The notes under the pieces: generated by a model | Told to the model about the DNA's origin: nothing | The model's database searches: none | What the model saw: only the letters and a program-made list of their open reading frames with translations | Program-made: the position numbers and the translations under genes | Shown here: one piece after another, positions 45,061 to 56,776 of the stretch | How the letters are laid out: each line of letters begins with the position of its first letter | How positions within the stretch are numbered: position 1 is the first letter of the stretch | Source: Diplosphaera chodatii | Lineage: Eukaryota; Chlorophyta; Trebouxiophyceae; Prasiolales; Stichococcaceae | NCBI GenBank assembly: GCA_032358165.1 | Contig: JAALGY010000063.1 | Location: 620,001 to 684,000, forward strand | Direction of reading: 5' to 3' | Length of the DNA: 64,000 nt

Positions 45061-47033
45061 TCACGCTCCAAGGACCCAGCCAATGGCGCACCCTATGGCG
45101 GTCCCCACTGCATACCTGCACACATCGGCCGCTTGCATATGTCGGTGGTGCAATGACTTGCTATACGGCCTCTATATACGTAGATTAGCGGGCAATGTGC
45201 ACAGCAGCAGCTCAGCACATGACATAGCCAGAACTCACCCAAGGGTCCCTGTGAGGACAGCCGGTTGCACCAAGTGCGGCCAGTTCCGCACGGCTGCTGT
45301 GGCTGCTGCTGTCGCTGGACCTCCGACGTTCGCATTTGATGCAGTCAGTACGGCATCCAGCGGCAGCTGCAGCAGCCGGCCCCCGCAAATGATGACCACC
45401 AGATGCGTGACGAGCTGAATGGCAATCAGGCAGAACAGCCAGCCAACGTCTGACAGGGCGTCTGGGCTGCCGGCGGCTGCGCCGATGGTGGCAAAGAATG
45501 GAAGCAGTAGTGCTGTGCCAAGGCGGCTGCTGCCTGCATCGACATAGCGCATGTGAGGCGGCGAAATGCACTGCTGGGAACCCTCTCAGCAAGTGTGAAA
45601 TACAGATGCATTCTAGCAACAGCACACTGTGCACGATCAATCACGAAGCATAGAATGGGCAACTGCAGCTGCCCAGCCCACCTGCGAACGGTTGCTGATG
45701 CTGCGTGCCCTGCCAACTGGCCATCGCTGCAGAAGCTGCTGCCGCAATGGCCGCCGCAGCCAGCGCCATAAATGCCAGCCCGCCGCCCTGAAAGCCCACA
45801 ATGCCTGCCAACACGTCACCAGCCCAGCATGCGGCTGCTGCAGCCGGCAACGCGACAGCCGCGCGAAAGAGCGCAGGTCCCTGGCCGCCATGGCTGCGGT
45901 CGTGCATGATTGGCTTGGCGCCAGCGCCAGAGTCAGCCGCTGGTGTTGTGATACCAGTTGCACCCGGGGTGCTGCATGCCTCATCGACAGCGCTGCTGCC
46001 GTGCTGGCTGGCGGACACTGGCCAGGCAGTTATGACTGCAAGGTACAATGCCATCGCAATGTTGTCGGCAGCCATGGCGCCGGCGAGCAGCTTGGGCGCC
46101 AGGCCAAGTGTTGCTGCGGTGGCTGCAAAGTTGATGCTGCCGCCAATGTAGCTGGCTGCCAATGCTGCTGCAATCTTGGCGCCCTCGCCACCAAGGCGGG
46201 AGCCGAGCAGAAGCCATGCCAGTATTGTGCCGATGACAACGCCCCCGGCGCCGAGCACAAAGGCGATGGTCGTAGGCCTTACATCCTTCCACAACCTGCA
46301 GTCCTGCGCCGGCAGCTGCTGACGTCAGACACCAGGTTGGAAAGATTGATCACGATGCATGCATACAGCAGCCGGTGATGCTCTCATCCATCTACCTCTC
46401 ATGCTTAGCCATGTTGCAAGTGCCTCAGGCACCTGGCCAGATCGGTCAGGTCCACCTCGAGCAGGCACAGCGCAGCGCCCAAGGGCATGAGCACCGACCA
46501 AACCACGTCATACGCTGCGCATGTCGGCGGAATCGCTCCTGCGGCAGCTGCAACCGCAGCCAGGGCCATCACCAGGATGGGCGCGGACGCAACCCGACCT
46601 ACCCATGGCTGCCGGCCCAGGGCCTGCATGATGTGGAACAGCATGACCATCGATAGCAGCGTGTGCTGTGATGGTCGTACATGAGCGTTCATTTACGTTC
46701 TGCACAGTGCCTCATCACGCACTCCAGGCGGACATGACCACTCCGCTGCACAGTGCACGATGAGCGTTGGTCAATCAATTACATGCGACTCACGTGACCT
46801 GTGGCGCTGATCAGCACCACCGCCGACCAGTTCTGCACGTCCACACCAGCGATGCCCAAGCTGCACTGTACAGCAGAGCTGCCTCTCGCTCTGTTGCCGC
46901 AGGTCCTCCTGCGCACTGGTGCCGTGTCTCGCAACGGACCCCGGCGCGGGTGATCATCGCATCGAACAGCGCTCCTGACTGGCAACGTTGTGATGCGTAG
47001 ACAGGTAGTATGGGCTGCCGAAGATGAGATCAT
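45061..47033 (-). CDS. DUF819 family integral membrane protein, probably plastid-targeted
   Basis: Bacterial DUF819 (YjcL-like) proteins are polytopic membrane proteins of unknown transport function; plants carry plastid versions. The ATG at 47033 begins ISSSAAHTTCLRITTLPVRS, rich in Ser, Thr and Arg and consistent with a transit peptide. Hydrophobic segments follow: SAVVLISATG; APILVMALAAVAAAAGAIPP (about 46600); WSVLMPLGAALCLLEVDLTD (about 46500); TTIAFVLGAGGVVIGTILAW and AKIAAALAASYIGGSINFAA (46275-46130); AALFRA-type and VLAGIVGFQGGGLAFMALAA (about 45840-45760); LGTALLLPFFATIGAAAGS; LVTHLVVIICGG; NANVGGPATAAATAAVRNW (about 45330); and AVGTAIGCAIGWVLGA before the stop at 45061. SYIGGSINFAA and SNANVGGPATA are the two characteristic repeats of the family. 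Confidence 0.87.
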
Positions 47034-47703
47034 TGCCCCTCTCTGCAATGAAAGCAATTCAGAGGCGCTTCATGTGCACCGCATGCATGAGCTTCCAGCA
47101 CAGAACGTGAATTTAGTTGACTGCTCTCACAGATTGCAGACGAGGTGCCTTGTGCGGATACATATTTGCTGCCGTCAAAGCTTGTGCAAAGTGCAGAATG
47201 ACCGGGCAGAATATTTGCTTGATAAGGTCTTGGGCACTGTTCAGTCGAATGGAGAATAGCCCGCACATCCAACGATCAAACCCCACAATCGGCCGACGTG
47301 CCGGTCTGCACCTGCAGCTGCCCGCTAGGGCGCCAGCGGCAAGTTTGCATTGAACAACTCACCTCACAGCAGCAAACCGTTTCAGCAAACACGTTGCTGT
47401 CACAACCTTCCATCCTCTGCGTTTGCCGCCTTTGCATCGCTGTCCCTGGCAAGGTGTCCCTGCCTGCCAGGTTCAAGTGACGGGCACTTCACCACCGTTC
47501 TCAGGAGCAAAGGCCGTTATCATATTGTAAATGTGTCACTGATAATCAAGAGACATTCTTCAGCAGGGGTGGCCGCGCAAGCGGGCTTACAGGCGGCAAG
47601 CTTGCTGCTAGCCATCGGTTGACATCAGCCCACGGCTGCTTGACTCACACAGCCTCCTTCAGCTAGGCGTAAGGCGCTGTAAACAGCTGCTGGTGTCCTG
47701 CCG
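47034..47703. promoter_or_regulatory. Divergent promoter region of DUF819 and carrier genes
   Basis: 670 bp between divergent starts, AT-richer than its surroundings around 47500-47560. Small frames (for example 47117-47353) lack support. Confidence 0.35.
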
Positions 47704-49828
47704 ATGGGCAGGCGTGGCCGTAAGGTCCATGCCAGCGAAAGCATTGACGGGGGCGCATGGCGTGGCGGACCCCAGCCCGCGGCATATGTAGCGTCTGCCA
47801 ATGCAGTTGCTCTTCGAAATGGCAGCCCAGTCAGCCAGGCGCCACAGCTCGTGTTCGAGCTCAGCTCAGCCGCCGCGCCAGTCCTCAGCAGCAGCGTCCG
47901 CATGGGCACACGCCGTGTTGCTCGTGCTCGCGCCCTGGCAGCCATCCAGAACTTTGCTCTGTTGGAGGGCGTCCACCAGCGCTCGGCGCCACTGCACACG
48001 GTCGTGCGGCACCTGGCGGCGCCCTTTGCAAAGCTGGCCACCAGAACTGGAGCCGCCATTGAGCAGACGCCTGCTGAGGCACGGCGGTTTGTAGCCGGCG
48101 CAGTTGCAGGTGTGCATCATCGCATGTCCTTGCTCAGCCAACCCCACACACGACGTTGCTGTATCGTAGTACACGTTTGACCAGTCAATCTCAGAAGCGG
48201 CCCATGCTGTGTACTCGTTTGCAGGCGCCCTCAGCAAAACAGCCACAGCTCCCCTTGAGAAGCTGCGGATGCAGCTGATGACCAATGGCAAGGTATGCCT
48301 GTTGTAGGTGTTGTTCCGTTGATATTAACAATATCATCGAACAACAGGAGCCTTCTGCAAATGCTCATCCAACAGTGTCACCGTGCATTGCAGTCGAGGC
48401 CGTTGGACATCATTGCAGAGACCTACCGGGATGGTGGTCTGGCAGGATTCTTTGGGGGCAATGCGGCAGGTGATACCTAGGCATTGTCACCTCAGCATCC
48501 TGCGAGAACCCTGTTGTGCTCATCCAGGAGCAGGCCTGTTGATATGTCACGCTCGTGTTCCGCAGACGTGTTGAGGGTCATGCCCAGCAAGGCCATCGAG
48601 CTGATGGCCTTTGACGTCTTCAAAACCGTCTTCCACCGGAAGGGCGAGCGCCCTGGGCCGGGCGGCACAATGCTGTCGGGCGCGCTGGCCGGGCTGTGCA
48701 GGTGAGGCGCTGTGACCTGCCCTGCCTGTTGCTTGGATCATGATGACGCGGCGGGGGCCACCACCCGCCACCTGCCACTGGGCAGCAGCTAATTCGCTTC
48801 GTTAGCCCTGTCGCTGCCTCACACCCAGCGGTGCACCGCAGCACGACGGCGTGCTTCCCGCTGGAGACGGTGCGCACGCGCATGGCCGTGTCGCCCAAGT
48901 CCTACACCGGCATCGTGGACTGTTTCCACAAGACGGTCATGGAAAAGGGGTTCAGCCAGCTGTACCGGGTGAGCTGCCGGGCCACCCTGCACAGCCGCAG
49001 CAGTCGGCAGTCGATGTGCTACCAACCCCAACGACTGTTCCAGGACACGTGTTCCAACTCACTTTGCTGCAGGGTGTGTCAGCCAGCATGGTTGGGGCGG
49101 TGCCGTATACAGCGCTCAGATTCGGCGCCTATGATGGCTTGAAAGTGCTGTACAAGCGGGTGAGCAGAAGCTGCACTTCCAGCTGATCGGGGCATTGGTG
49201 CTCGTGTCGCATGACCTGCAATGCCATGTTGATAGCCTGCAGTGTTGCCCTGAACCTTCACCCTGACCCTGTGTGCTGTGCCCGGCTGTGCAGCGGTTTG
49301 GGGACGAGCCCATGCCTCCGCATATGCTGGTGGCTGCGGGCGCACTGGCGGGCCTGGCAGCCAGCACAGCCACCTTCCCATTGGAGGTGCGGGCCCTGCT
49401 GCACAGGGGGGCCTGCTGCCTCATGGCTCCCCCTTCAGACGAAGATGGGTTTGTGCTCTTCCAAGGAGTGGTAACACGGCGAAGCAGCGAGCGAGTAGAT
49501 ATTTTTATTCGGCAGGTGGTGCGCCGCCGCATGATGGCTGGGGCGGCGCACGGCTCGGTGCTGGCCGCCATGCGCACGATTGCAGCCGAGGAGGGCTGGA
49601 TGGCGCTGTACCGCGGCCTCGGGGTCAGCTGCATCAAGCAGGCGCCCCAAACAGGTGCATGCTGTCTAAGGGAAAGATCAAGCCATGAAGACTGCATTGC
49701 GCTTCTGCAACCTGGTGTTGCAAGCTTGAGATGCGCATTGCAAGTTTTGACGCCCCGGCCCCTGTGTCACTGCAGGCATCACGCTCTGGGCGTATGACAG
49801 CACTAAGCACCTGCTGAAGGTATCGTAA
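47704..49828 (+). CDS. SLC25-family solute carrier, Brittle1-like
   Basis: Six-helix carrier of the mitochondrial carrier family. The closest pattern is BT1-type adenylate/ADP-glucose carriers of plastid envelopes. The ATG at 47704 opens an N-terminal extension of about 130 residues (MGRRGRKVHASESIDGGAWR onward). The first repeat starts RRFVAGAVAG and continues LSKTATAPLEKLRMQLMTNG. It is followed by IIAETYRDGGLAGFFGGNAA and VLRVMPSKAIELMAFDVFKT, where PSKAIEL is typical of BT1. Repeat 2 has TACFPLETVRTRMAVSPKSY and GVSASMVGAVPYTALRFGAY. Repeat 3 has TATFPLEVVRRRMMAGAAHG and YRGLGVSCIKQAP, then GITLWAYDSTKHLLKVS and TAA at 49828. All three PLExxR signatures are intact. The substrate is inferred by family only. 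Confidence 0.9.
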
Positions 49829-50489
49829 GCGGGGTGCCCATCCAGGTTATGATGCTCTCCACATCGCAGTGCTCTCAGCAATGACGCTCTGCCTACTGAG
49901 TACCAAGAGCAGGGTCTCGATCCTAGAGTGAGCGTATTGGGGTTAGGTGCGTATTATAGTCGCGTCTACATGCGGTGCTTGCTGGCCCGCACAATCCGCT
50001 TGAAGCGCAGAGGGGGTGTGAGCTCGAGAGTCTAGATAGCCATGACGTACTCCAGTGGCTGCTGCGTGAAGTGTGGGATCAGGCGCAATGATTTTGATCA
50101 GCGACTGCATATCATGCAGCATGAGCTGCGTCGCATTGTAATCCCTGTGTATCAAACCGGTCTTGCCTTGTTTCCATGTGAGGATTCCCAGGTGTCTGCC
50201 TGACCCTCCCAATCCCGGCTGTCTCTGCCCGCATGGCGACATGCTCATTCATTTGGGTGAAGCTCTCACCCCTACGGGAGACACTCGATGCGATGATGCA
50301 CAGAGACGTCCCATGTCAACGATCTGTAGGCGCATCAAGTGCTGCAGATATCATGATGCAGCAAGAATTCAAGGGCATTCAATGTGCCGTCGTACATGCC
50401 TGTGTGCCAACTTGATGCCGGGGTCACCACGGTGTTGCACTATGCATAGTCCGGCAACAGTGCCCTTCAGCTACTTCTGGTAATGTACA
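49829..50489. other. Intergenic region between convergent carrier and RING genes
   Basis: 661 bp. A plus-strand TGTAA at 50137-50141 could be the carrier's poly(A) signal, though it is over 300 bases past the stop. A 101-codon minus-strand frame (49943-50248) has no recognisable motif. Confidence 0.35.
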
Positions 50490-52245
50490 TCACATGCCCG
50501 CGGTGAATGATCGGGGCGGAGGCACCGCCGGCTGCGACGCAGCTGTCGGGGCGGCGGCCGGTGGTGCAGCCGCGGCGTCCCCCCGGTACCTGGGCAGCCA
50601 GATCCTCGTGCTGCCCATCTGCGACAGCAGCGGAAGGGGACCCTGTTGCCAGTCGAATATGATGCCACAAGCTTTACAAGTGAACAACTGTGGCAGTGCA
50701 ATCATCGGGGTTGCCAGGCGCCCATCCGGCGCGGCTGGACTGCGAAGCGAACGAGTTCCTGCATGCAGGGGGGTCAACCGGCTGGCCACCTGCGCCCAGA
50801 CGCCCTGCTCGCCGGCGTTGCCCTGCTGCAGGTACGCCACCGTGCCCACCTCCGGCGGCGGCCGCGGCTTGTCCTTTGGCCGCCACCACGCCTTGCGGCT
50901 GCAGCAGCATGAGTGCCTCGCATCATGACCTGCAGAGCCTGACGCCTGACGAGCGGCACATGCTACACACGCACCCGATGTACAGGCCCCTGGATCACGG
51001 CCCAGGACAGTGTCCAGTGACTGTGGCCACGGTGCCAGGGCCCGCAGCACACGGCCGGCCGGCGGGCAGCCCCACCTGCGTGTCGAGTCGGTGGACGCCG
51101 ACCGCCGCACCGGCGCCGCCGACAGCTCTGGATTGGCAGCCGGGGGCGCAGCCGCCGGCGCTGCGCCGCCGTGCGGGGCCCCGTTCGCCGTGGGCGCCGG
51201 CGCACCCGGCGCCGCTGCAGGTGCGGGGGCGGCGGGCTGCGCAGCGGCATCGGCACCCGGCGCCCCGTGCACCGCCCCCGCCGGCGCCCTGTCCTCCAGC
51301 ACGCGCTTGCGGCACAGCGGGCAGTGCGTCATGCGATCCTGCAACAGCACACCGTCTTCATAGCTGTGCTGTTGTTGCAGCTCGTGCACCTTCTGACACG
51401 TTGACAGCAGAGCACGTGATGCTGAGTTTACGCAAAACGAGCTGTTGAACAGGTGGGAGCAACCGTGCACCTGGGCAGCCACCAGCTTGGTGAAGCAGCG
51501 CGAGCACACGCCATGTGTGCACGGCAGGACCACCCAGTTGTCTGCACGCCCGACCACCTGCCGCAGAGATCAACAGGCAGGTCGGCTGTGCCTAATGGGT
51601 GCCCATCTGCAGCACGACCCTGGCGAGCTGGCACCCCGGGGACGTTGCAGTTGCAGCGGGTGTACAAACGCCGCCCACTTGCAACCGGCCTACTTGCAGG
51701 CGGCAACACGTGCGACTGGCCAAGGGCACCTTGCGGAGGCAGATGGCGCAGTCCAGCTGCGCGCCCTGCTGCTCGAAGCGCAGGCGGCGCACCACCCCCG
51801 CCAGCTCGTGCTCCGTCTTGTCCGCCTCCGCCGCCCGCATCTCCGCCAGCACCCACCCTGCAGCGTGGCGCCGCGCCGTGAGGCCTCGGCTCGATCATGG
51901 AATGAAGTCAGCGCTGCGATGCTTGTTGTGCCGCGCTGTTGGCGTGCCACCGCAGGTTAGGCAAAGGCAGCCTGCAGCTGGCGTCCGCTGGCCAGTCAGT
52001 AGGGGAGTCCTCGGCAGAAGGGACGCGCACCGGGCAAGGGTTCCTCGTTGGGGTCCTGCTGCTGGCGCCGCTGGGTGCGCCGCTGCCTGGGCGGCCGCGG
52101 CTCCGCCTGCGCGGGCGCCCGCCGCTGCTCCCCGCTGTCGGCCGTCCGGGAGCTGCATGCACATGTGCGGAGCCTGACGACTATGCTTGCAACCCTCCAG
52201 CTTGATGCATAGTTCGGCCAAGGTGCCTGGCCGTGGAGTCTGCAT
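50490..52245 (-). CDS. RING-finger (C3HC4) protein, probable E3 ubiquitin ligase
   Basis: The ATG at 52245 gives MQTPRPGTLAELCIKLEG. An Arg/Gln/Pro-rich exon follows, for example QRRQQQDPNEEPLPGAR. The exon near 51860-51720 has VLAEMRAAEADKTEHELAGV then LDCAICLRKVPLA. The next exon has NWVVLPCTHGVCSRCFTKLV, and after an intron TQTHCPLC-type sequence (DRMTHCPLCRKRV). Together these supply C-x2-C, C-x-H-x2/3-C-x2-C and C-x2-C zinc ligands. Downstream is a long Ala/Pro-rich region (about 51290-51130), then KAWWRPKDKPRPPPEVGTVA, FTCKACGIIFDWQQGPLPLL and GSTRIWLPRYRG before the stop at 50490. The C-terminal half is a long open frame whose exon limits I cannot fix. The substrate is unknown. Confidence 0.7.
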
Positions 52246-52334
52246 GCGCGACTTCCAGTTGAGCCCAGGTTCTATGCACTCGACCTTCGAGGGCACGACA
52301 AAGCTGGACGATGAGAGACCAATCTCTGCCACGG

Positions 52335-53582
52335 CTATGGGGTGACGCACTGGTTGGCGCACACAGCGCCGGCAGCGGTGGCAACGGCCACCAGCGCCAC
52401 GGCTCCCACTGCTCCGGCGATGAGACGCCTCCACCAGGACACCGCCCGCACGGCTGCTGTGGGCGCCCCGTGGCAGCAAGCGCCAGCCCTATAGTACGAA
52501 GCACGCAGAGACTGATTAGGTGCTACATACAATGTGGTGCAGGGACACGATGCCAGGCGTCATGTAATGCAATGACATGTTGTGCGCAAGGCTCGTCCAG
52601 CTCATCACAGGATGCCTCGCACCGGTCACAGCAGCAGGACGGGCGATTTCGCCCGCGCGTCTGCTTACAGCAGCAGGTGACCTCCTGCCGGTCGCCTGCT
52701 GCAAGCTGCCTCGGCACAAGCTTGCTGTGGGCTGATGTGACAGTCAGCGCCGGCTGTTGCTCCTGTTGCAATGCTGCACTGCTGCCTGCTGCTTGCTGGC
52801 CTGCTCGTGATGCCACACGCACATCTGCGCTGCCATCAGCCGCACTCTGTCGAGTGTGCACCTGCCATGCGAGAGCTGTGGCAGCTTGCTTTGCTAGCCA
52901 ACGCCATCTACTGCCGCGCACCGCAGCTGGTGTGTGCCTCACCTGCAGAGCAACATGAGCTTTTCAGCCCTCAAATGATGGGTCTGGTGTTTGCAGCGTG
53001 GCCCCAACCTGGCATAGCAGCTCAGTGCAACGTGTACCCACCATCACCGTGACGTTGATGGGCTGGTTGCAGCTGTTGTCCAAATCCAGCTGCCAAGCTG
53101 CCAGGGGCCCTTCTGCGACAGTAGTCTGCCCCACACGACGCAGCAGTGTGCGGCGGCCAGTGGACTGCTGTCTGCTTGTGTCAAGCATCTCAAGACGTGG
53201 CAGCCTGCATGTCGAGTTATGAGGTTCGCCAGAGGCAAACTGAGACGGTCAGGACGGCCTGGTGCGCACTGCTGCAGCAGCTGCTGTTGTGCAAGCGAGG
53301 AGGGCGAGCATGTGCAGGGCCAAGTGTCAGCACTTACGGCAGGACGTCGGGGGTGCAAGCATCCCGGTTCCAGCCGCCGATAGCCAGGCTAAAGCCCTCC
53401 GCCTGTGACGGCAGCTGCAGCTGCAGGCTGTGCCTCCCGTGCCCGAGGCCTGTGAGTACTTTCACGCCATGCGGCCACGGCGCCACTCCATCGCGGGGTC
53501 GCCCGGACGAACAGCCACAATCGCTGAGCAGCACGGAGCATAGTAACACCACAACTGCCCGGGCCGACGGAGTTGTGCCCAT
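52335..53582 (-). CDS. Secreted or membrane-anchored Cys-rich protein, unknown family
   Basis: The ATG at 53582 begins a signal peptide: GTTPSARAVVVLLCSVLLSD with a likely cleavage near CGCSSG. The ectodomain includes HSLQLQLPSQAEGFSLAIGG and, in a later exon, LDLDNSCNQPINVTVMVGTR with two further Cys. A helix of SAALQQEQQPAL type leads into a cluster, CCCKQTRGRNRPSCCCDRCE, followed by ASCDELDEPC. The last exon encodes WWRRLIAGAVGAVALVAVAT with AGAVCANQCVTP, a single hydrophobic segment with Arg on its N-side, ending at 52335. The layout suggests a type I membrane or tail-anchored surface protein with a disulfide- or metal-rich module. The exon joins around 53150-53330 are uncertain. I cannot match it to a named family. 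Confidence 0.55.
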
Positions 53583-53841
53583 GCCTACCGATCTGCCCCC
53601 TCAGTACAAGCAGGGCTTCGCCATCAGCCGACGCTGCCGAGGCCTACAGAGAGCAGAGATTGATATATACAGCACGATGCAATCGTACAACAGGGCAGGG
53701 GTGCTGATGGCATGCCCGGCAAGCTGCGCACGGTAAGCGTGCACCACTAGAGTTTTTACAAGCCCCTGGGTGCTCTGTCGTACAAACAGCAGTACAAGGT
53801 GAGCATGGGCTGCTGCTGTGGTTTCCTGACTGCAAGATTGG

Positions 53842-56184
53842 CTACAGTTTTGCACACCCATCATCGGCTGCAAGTTGCAACTCCTGGCCGGGCGGCAGTG
53901 GTGCAAAGAACCTGTCTACCATCTCGTCCGTGACCTGCACCACACCACAGACGTTATGAGGCCATGCTGACATGTCTATGGTGTCATTCAGCTCATCAGT
54001 TTCAACATTGCCGCAATGTTCAATCAGGTGCACGTTGAACTCTGGGTAGGTCGTTTACGATCGGCACAGCTTGCCATCGCGGTGAGCAGCGGTGCACACT
54101 GCATCATGGCACAAGGGGCCGCACCTGCTCCAGGGTGGCCGGCGTCCAGGTCGGCTTTCCATCGCGGTCTATGAGCGTTGCCCGCACGCCCTCGTCGAAG
54201 TCGGACGGCCCCGCCACCATGCGCACCACGATGCGGAAGTCGCTTCTGAGCACCTGCCCCAGGCGCTGCCCCCGCGCCGCCCGCAGCGCCCGCAGCGTCA
54301 CCTTCTGCGAGAGCGGTGAACCCCTGCAGCGCCACCGGTCGAGTGGTGTCAGTCGAGAGCGGGAGGCAGGGAAACGGGATCCGAGTGTGGCTGCGCGCCG
54401 GAGCGTGCTTGCGGGCGGCAACATGATGCAGCATGTGTCAGGCACCGGGGGCACCAGCCACCAGGAGGGCGCAGGCAGCTGATGCAGCAGGGTGCATGCT
54501 CACGCTCTGAGCTGCTTCAGGGTGGCCTCGGCCCAGCTGCCGCCGTGCCGCTGCAGCGCGGCGTAGATTCCCTCCATGCTGTCGCCCGCAAGGCAGGCGT
54601 CCATGTCCTGCCGGTGGTCCAGGACATCGCTGGCTGCATCTGGTGGCGCCTGCAGAGCACAATCACGAACAACATCTACGGGCTGGCGCCTGTCCATAGA
54701 CACCCTTGCAACGCAGGCCCAACACACCCTTGAACTCGGACGATTGTGAGGTGCCTGTATTTGGGGCTGCAAGTGTCGAGCAGGGACATGCATGCAGACA
54801 CACAGATGACCATGTACTGCTACCGCACCTCGAAGGCACTGAGGGTGCGGTCAACAGCAGCAGCGTCGCGCATGTAGGCGCCCTGCCGGCGCAGCTCAGC
54901 CTCCACGTCAGGGAGTGACGCCGAGGGTATGAAGTGCGTTGCCAGGCCAGAGCGCTTCACAGCAGCGCCTGCACAGGCACATTGGCAGGCTGGCAGGTGC
55001 ATGAACTGCAACAGCCAGGCACTACAACTGTGCAGGACAATGGCTGAAGTGGTCTCGACTCAGCAGTGCCTGGGTACTCCTCAACATATGGCACCTGATA
55101 GCCGCGCCCCAGTGAGAGCAAGGTATGTGCCCAGCTCCCCCGGCAGCTGGCCAAGAAACAGAGCGCCGCCCACATCTGTGAACAGCCCGATGCCACACTC
55201 CGGCATTGCAAAGAGCGTCCTGCAGATATTGTGGTGGCTTAGCTGGCCAGCTCTGAGCAGCTGATTGCGGCTGAAGGCCAGGATGCATGTCATTTGCAGT
55301 GAGTCAAGGCACGGCATGCCCACTTCTCAGTGGCAATTCTGAAGGCGCCATTGATTGAGATGCCGGCGCCGCCGCCCATGACGATGCCATCGAGGAAGGC
55401 GATGTGCGGCCGGCTCAGCCTCGAGATGGCATGCACAACACCTGCGCCGTTAAATCAACTGTCAAGGTTGTACACACAGCTCTGTGGAGAAACTCGTGAC
55501 TGCAGGCGACACACCTAGCGGCCTGCTCACCGTACTCTGTGCGGAAGAAATCGACCGCATCATGCTGCCTGCTGGCCCGGGCAGACAGCACGGCGCCCTT
55601 CACGTCGCCGCCAGCACAGAAAGCCTGATGCGCAGCACGTCACACCTCTGATCCACGTACTCAACGGCAGCATACTGAGCATCGGGTGGCATCTGCTCAG
55701 CAGTGACTCGCTGCACCTTGGGGCCGGCGCCCCGCAGCAGGATGCAGTGCACATGGTGTGCGGCGTCCCACTCCTGGTAGTACTGACCCAGCAGCCGCAC
55801 CTGATTGATAAGACATCAACAGCAATCATCACATCGTCCTTGCGCATTGCCATCATGTTCACCAGGGCGTGCTCAGGGTTGCACGCGCACCATGTTTGTG
55901 TTCAAAGCATTCAGCGCCTTTGGCCTGCATGACCAGTTTCACTTGACGTCAACCTTGCGTATGGCGCATACATGCACCGCATGATGTCATGAGCCCGTGT
56001 TCTTGGGTACCTGTTGAGTGTTGCAGTTGCGACGCCGTCACTGATGTTACGGAGCACCTGCACACCGATCGCACGTTTAGGCAAGACGCCGCAATTTACA
56101 CACACATACCCAACGCACAAATTGTGAGCGGATCCCTTTGTGCGCAGCCGGCTGCACCACCTCAGGCATGCTGGCTGCAGCCAT
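53842..56184 (-). CDS. HIBCH: 3-hydroxyisobutyryl-CoA hydrolase-like protein (crotonase fold)
   Basis: Hydrolyses 3-hydroxyisobutyryl-CoA in valine breakdown, in mitochondria or peroxisomes. The ATG at 56184 gives [18 protein letters not shown]. Exons then encode [44 protein letters not shown]; a [20 protein letters not shown] exon (oxyanion-hole GGD); [20 protein letters not shown] with [35 protein letters not shown] with [20 protein letters not shown] (Glu and Asp catalytic positions kept); [52 protein letters not shown] with [20 protein letters not shown] and [12 protein letters not shown]; and [20 protein letters not shown], ending at 53842. Content and order match HIBCH rather than simple enoyl-CoA hydratases. 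The final residues do not end in a clear peroxisomal SKL-type signal. Confidence 0.92.
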
Positions 56185-56776
56185 CACTGTCAGCAGGATG
56201 GACCCGGTCCAACTTCTAATGCGCAACGACAAGGTCAGTCCGCGCGCCAGTGGCACGGCACAGCGTGTTCTTGACGAGCCGCGGTCACTGTGCACGTTGC
56301 ATTGCCAGGTTCTGGCATGTATGATGAATCAGTATTAGTAATCGGCGGTAGGTTTGGCGGCCAGTGGCAAGCTGGCAAGCGTATACTAGCTCACAAAACT
56401 GTTCACAGACGAGCCTGACACAAAAATTTACATGACGACGACTCTGTTTGCAGCTTGGGTGGCCAAGCTTTCCATTTTGGAAGGCTGGTGCTGCCCAGAT
56501 GGCCGCCCGCACATGCATGCATGCATGCACCATGTGCGTGCATCCCTCATGGTTTCGCAGCAGGCAACTTGTCAGCCAGAGACAGCGCTGCGATCAACAC
56601 TGCTGCTGCTGCCGCCTGTGACGGCGGCTGCTGCAGCTGCTCCATGCCCTCACCCCTGCCTGCGGTGATGACATGGGAGGCTCGCCACAGGACCACACGT
56701 GCAGCAGCAACAACCCCACGATTGACAACTGTATGTTAGCAAGCCGACTTCTGCAGACTGTGTAGCACATGCTGCC
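56185..56776. other. Intergenic region with a (CATG)n tract
   Basis: Promoter of the hydrolase gene and 3' flank of the cyclase gene. Contains the simple repeat listed at 56512-56529. No supported ORF. Confidence 0.4.
56512..56529. repeat. (CATG)4.5 self-complementary simple repeat
   Basis: Eighteen bases of alternating CATG. It is the longest example of the TGCATG-type words that recur throughout the non-coding DNA of the window. Confidence 0.8.

Noticed and set aside
49943..50248. Minus-strand frame containing GLIHRDYNATQ, reminiscent of a kinase HRD motif
   Set aside because: No other kinase motif nearby and no glycine-rich loop or DFG; a chance match.
50690..51448. 252-codon plus-strand ORF opposite the RING gene
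   Set aside because: Pro/Arg-rich shadow of the Ala/Pro-rich minus-strand coding region.
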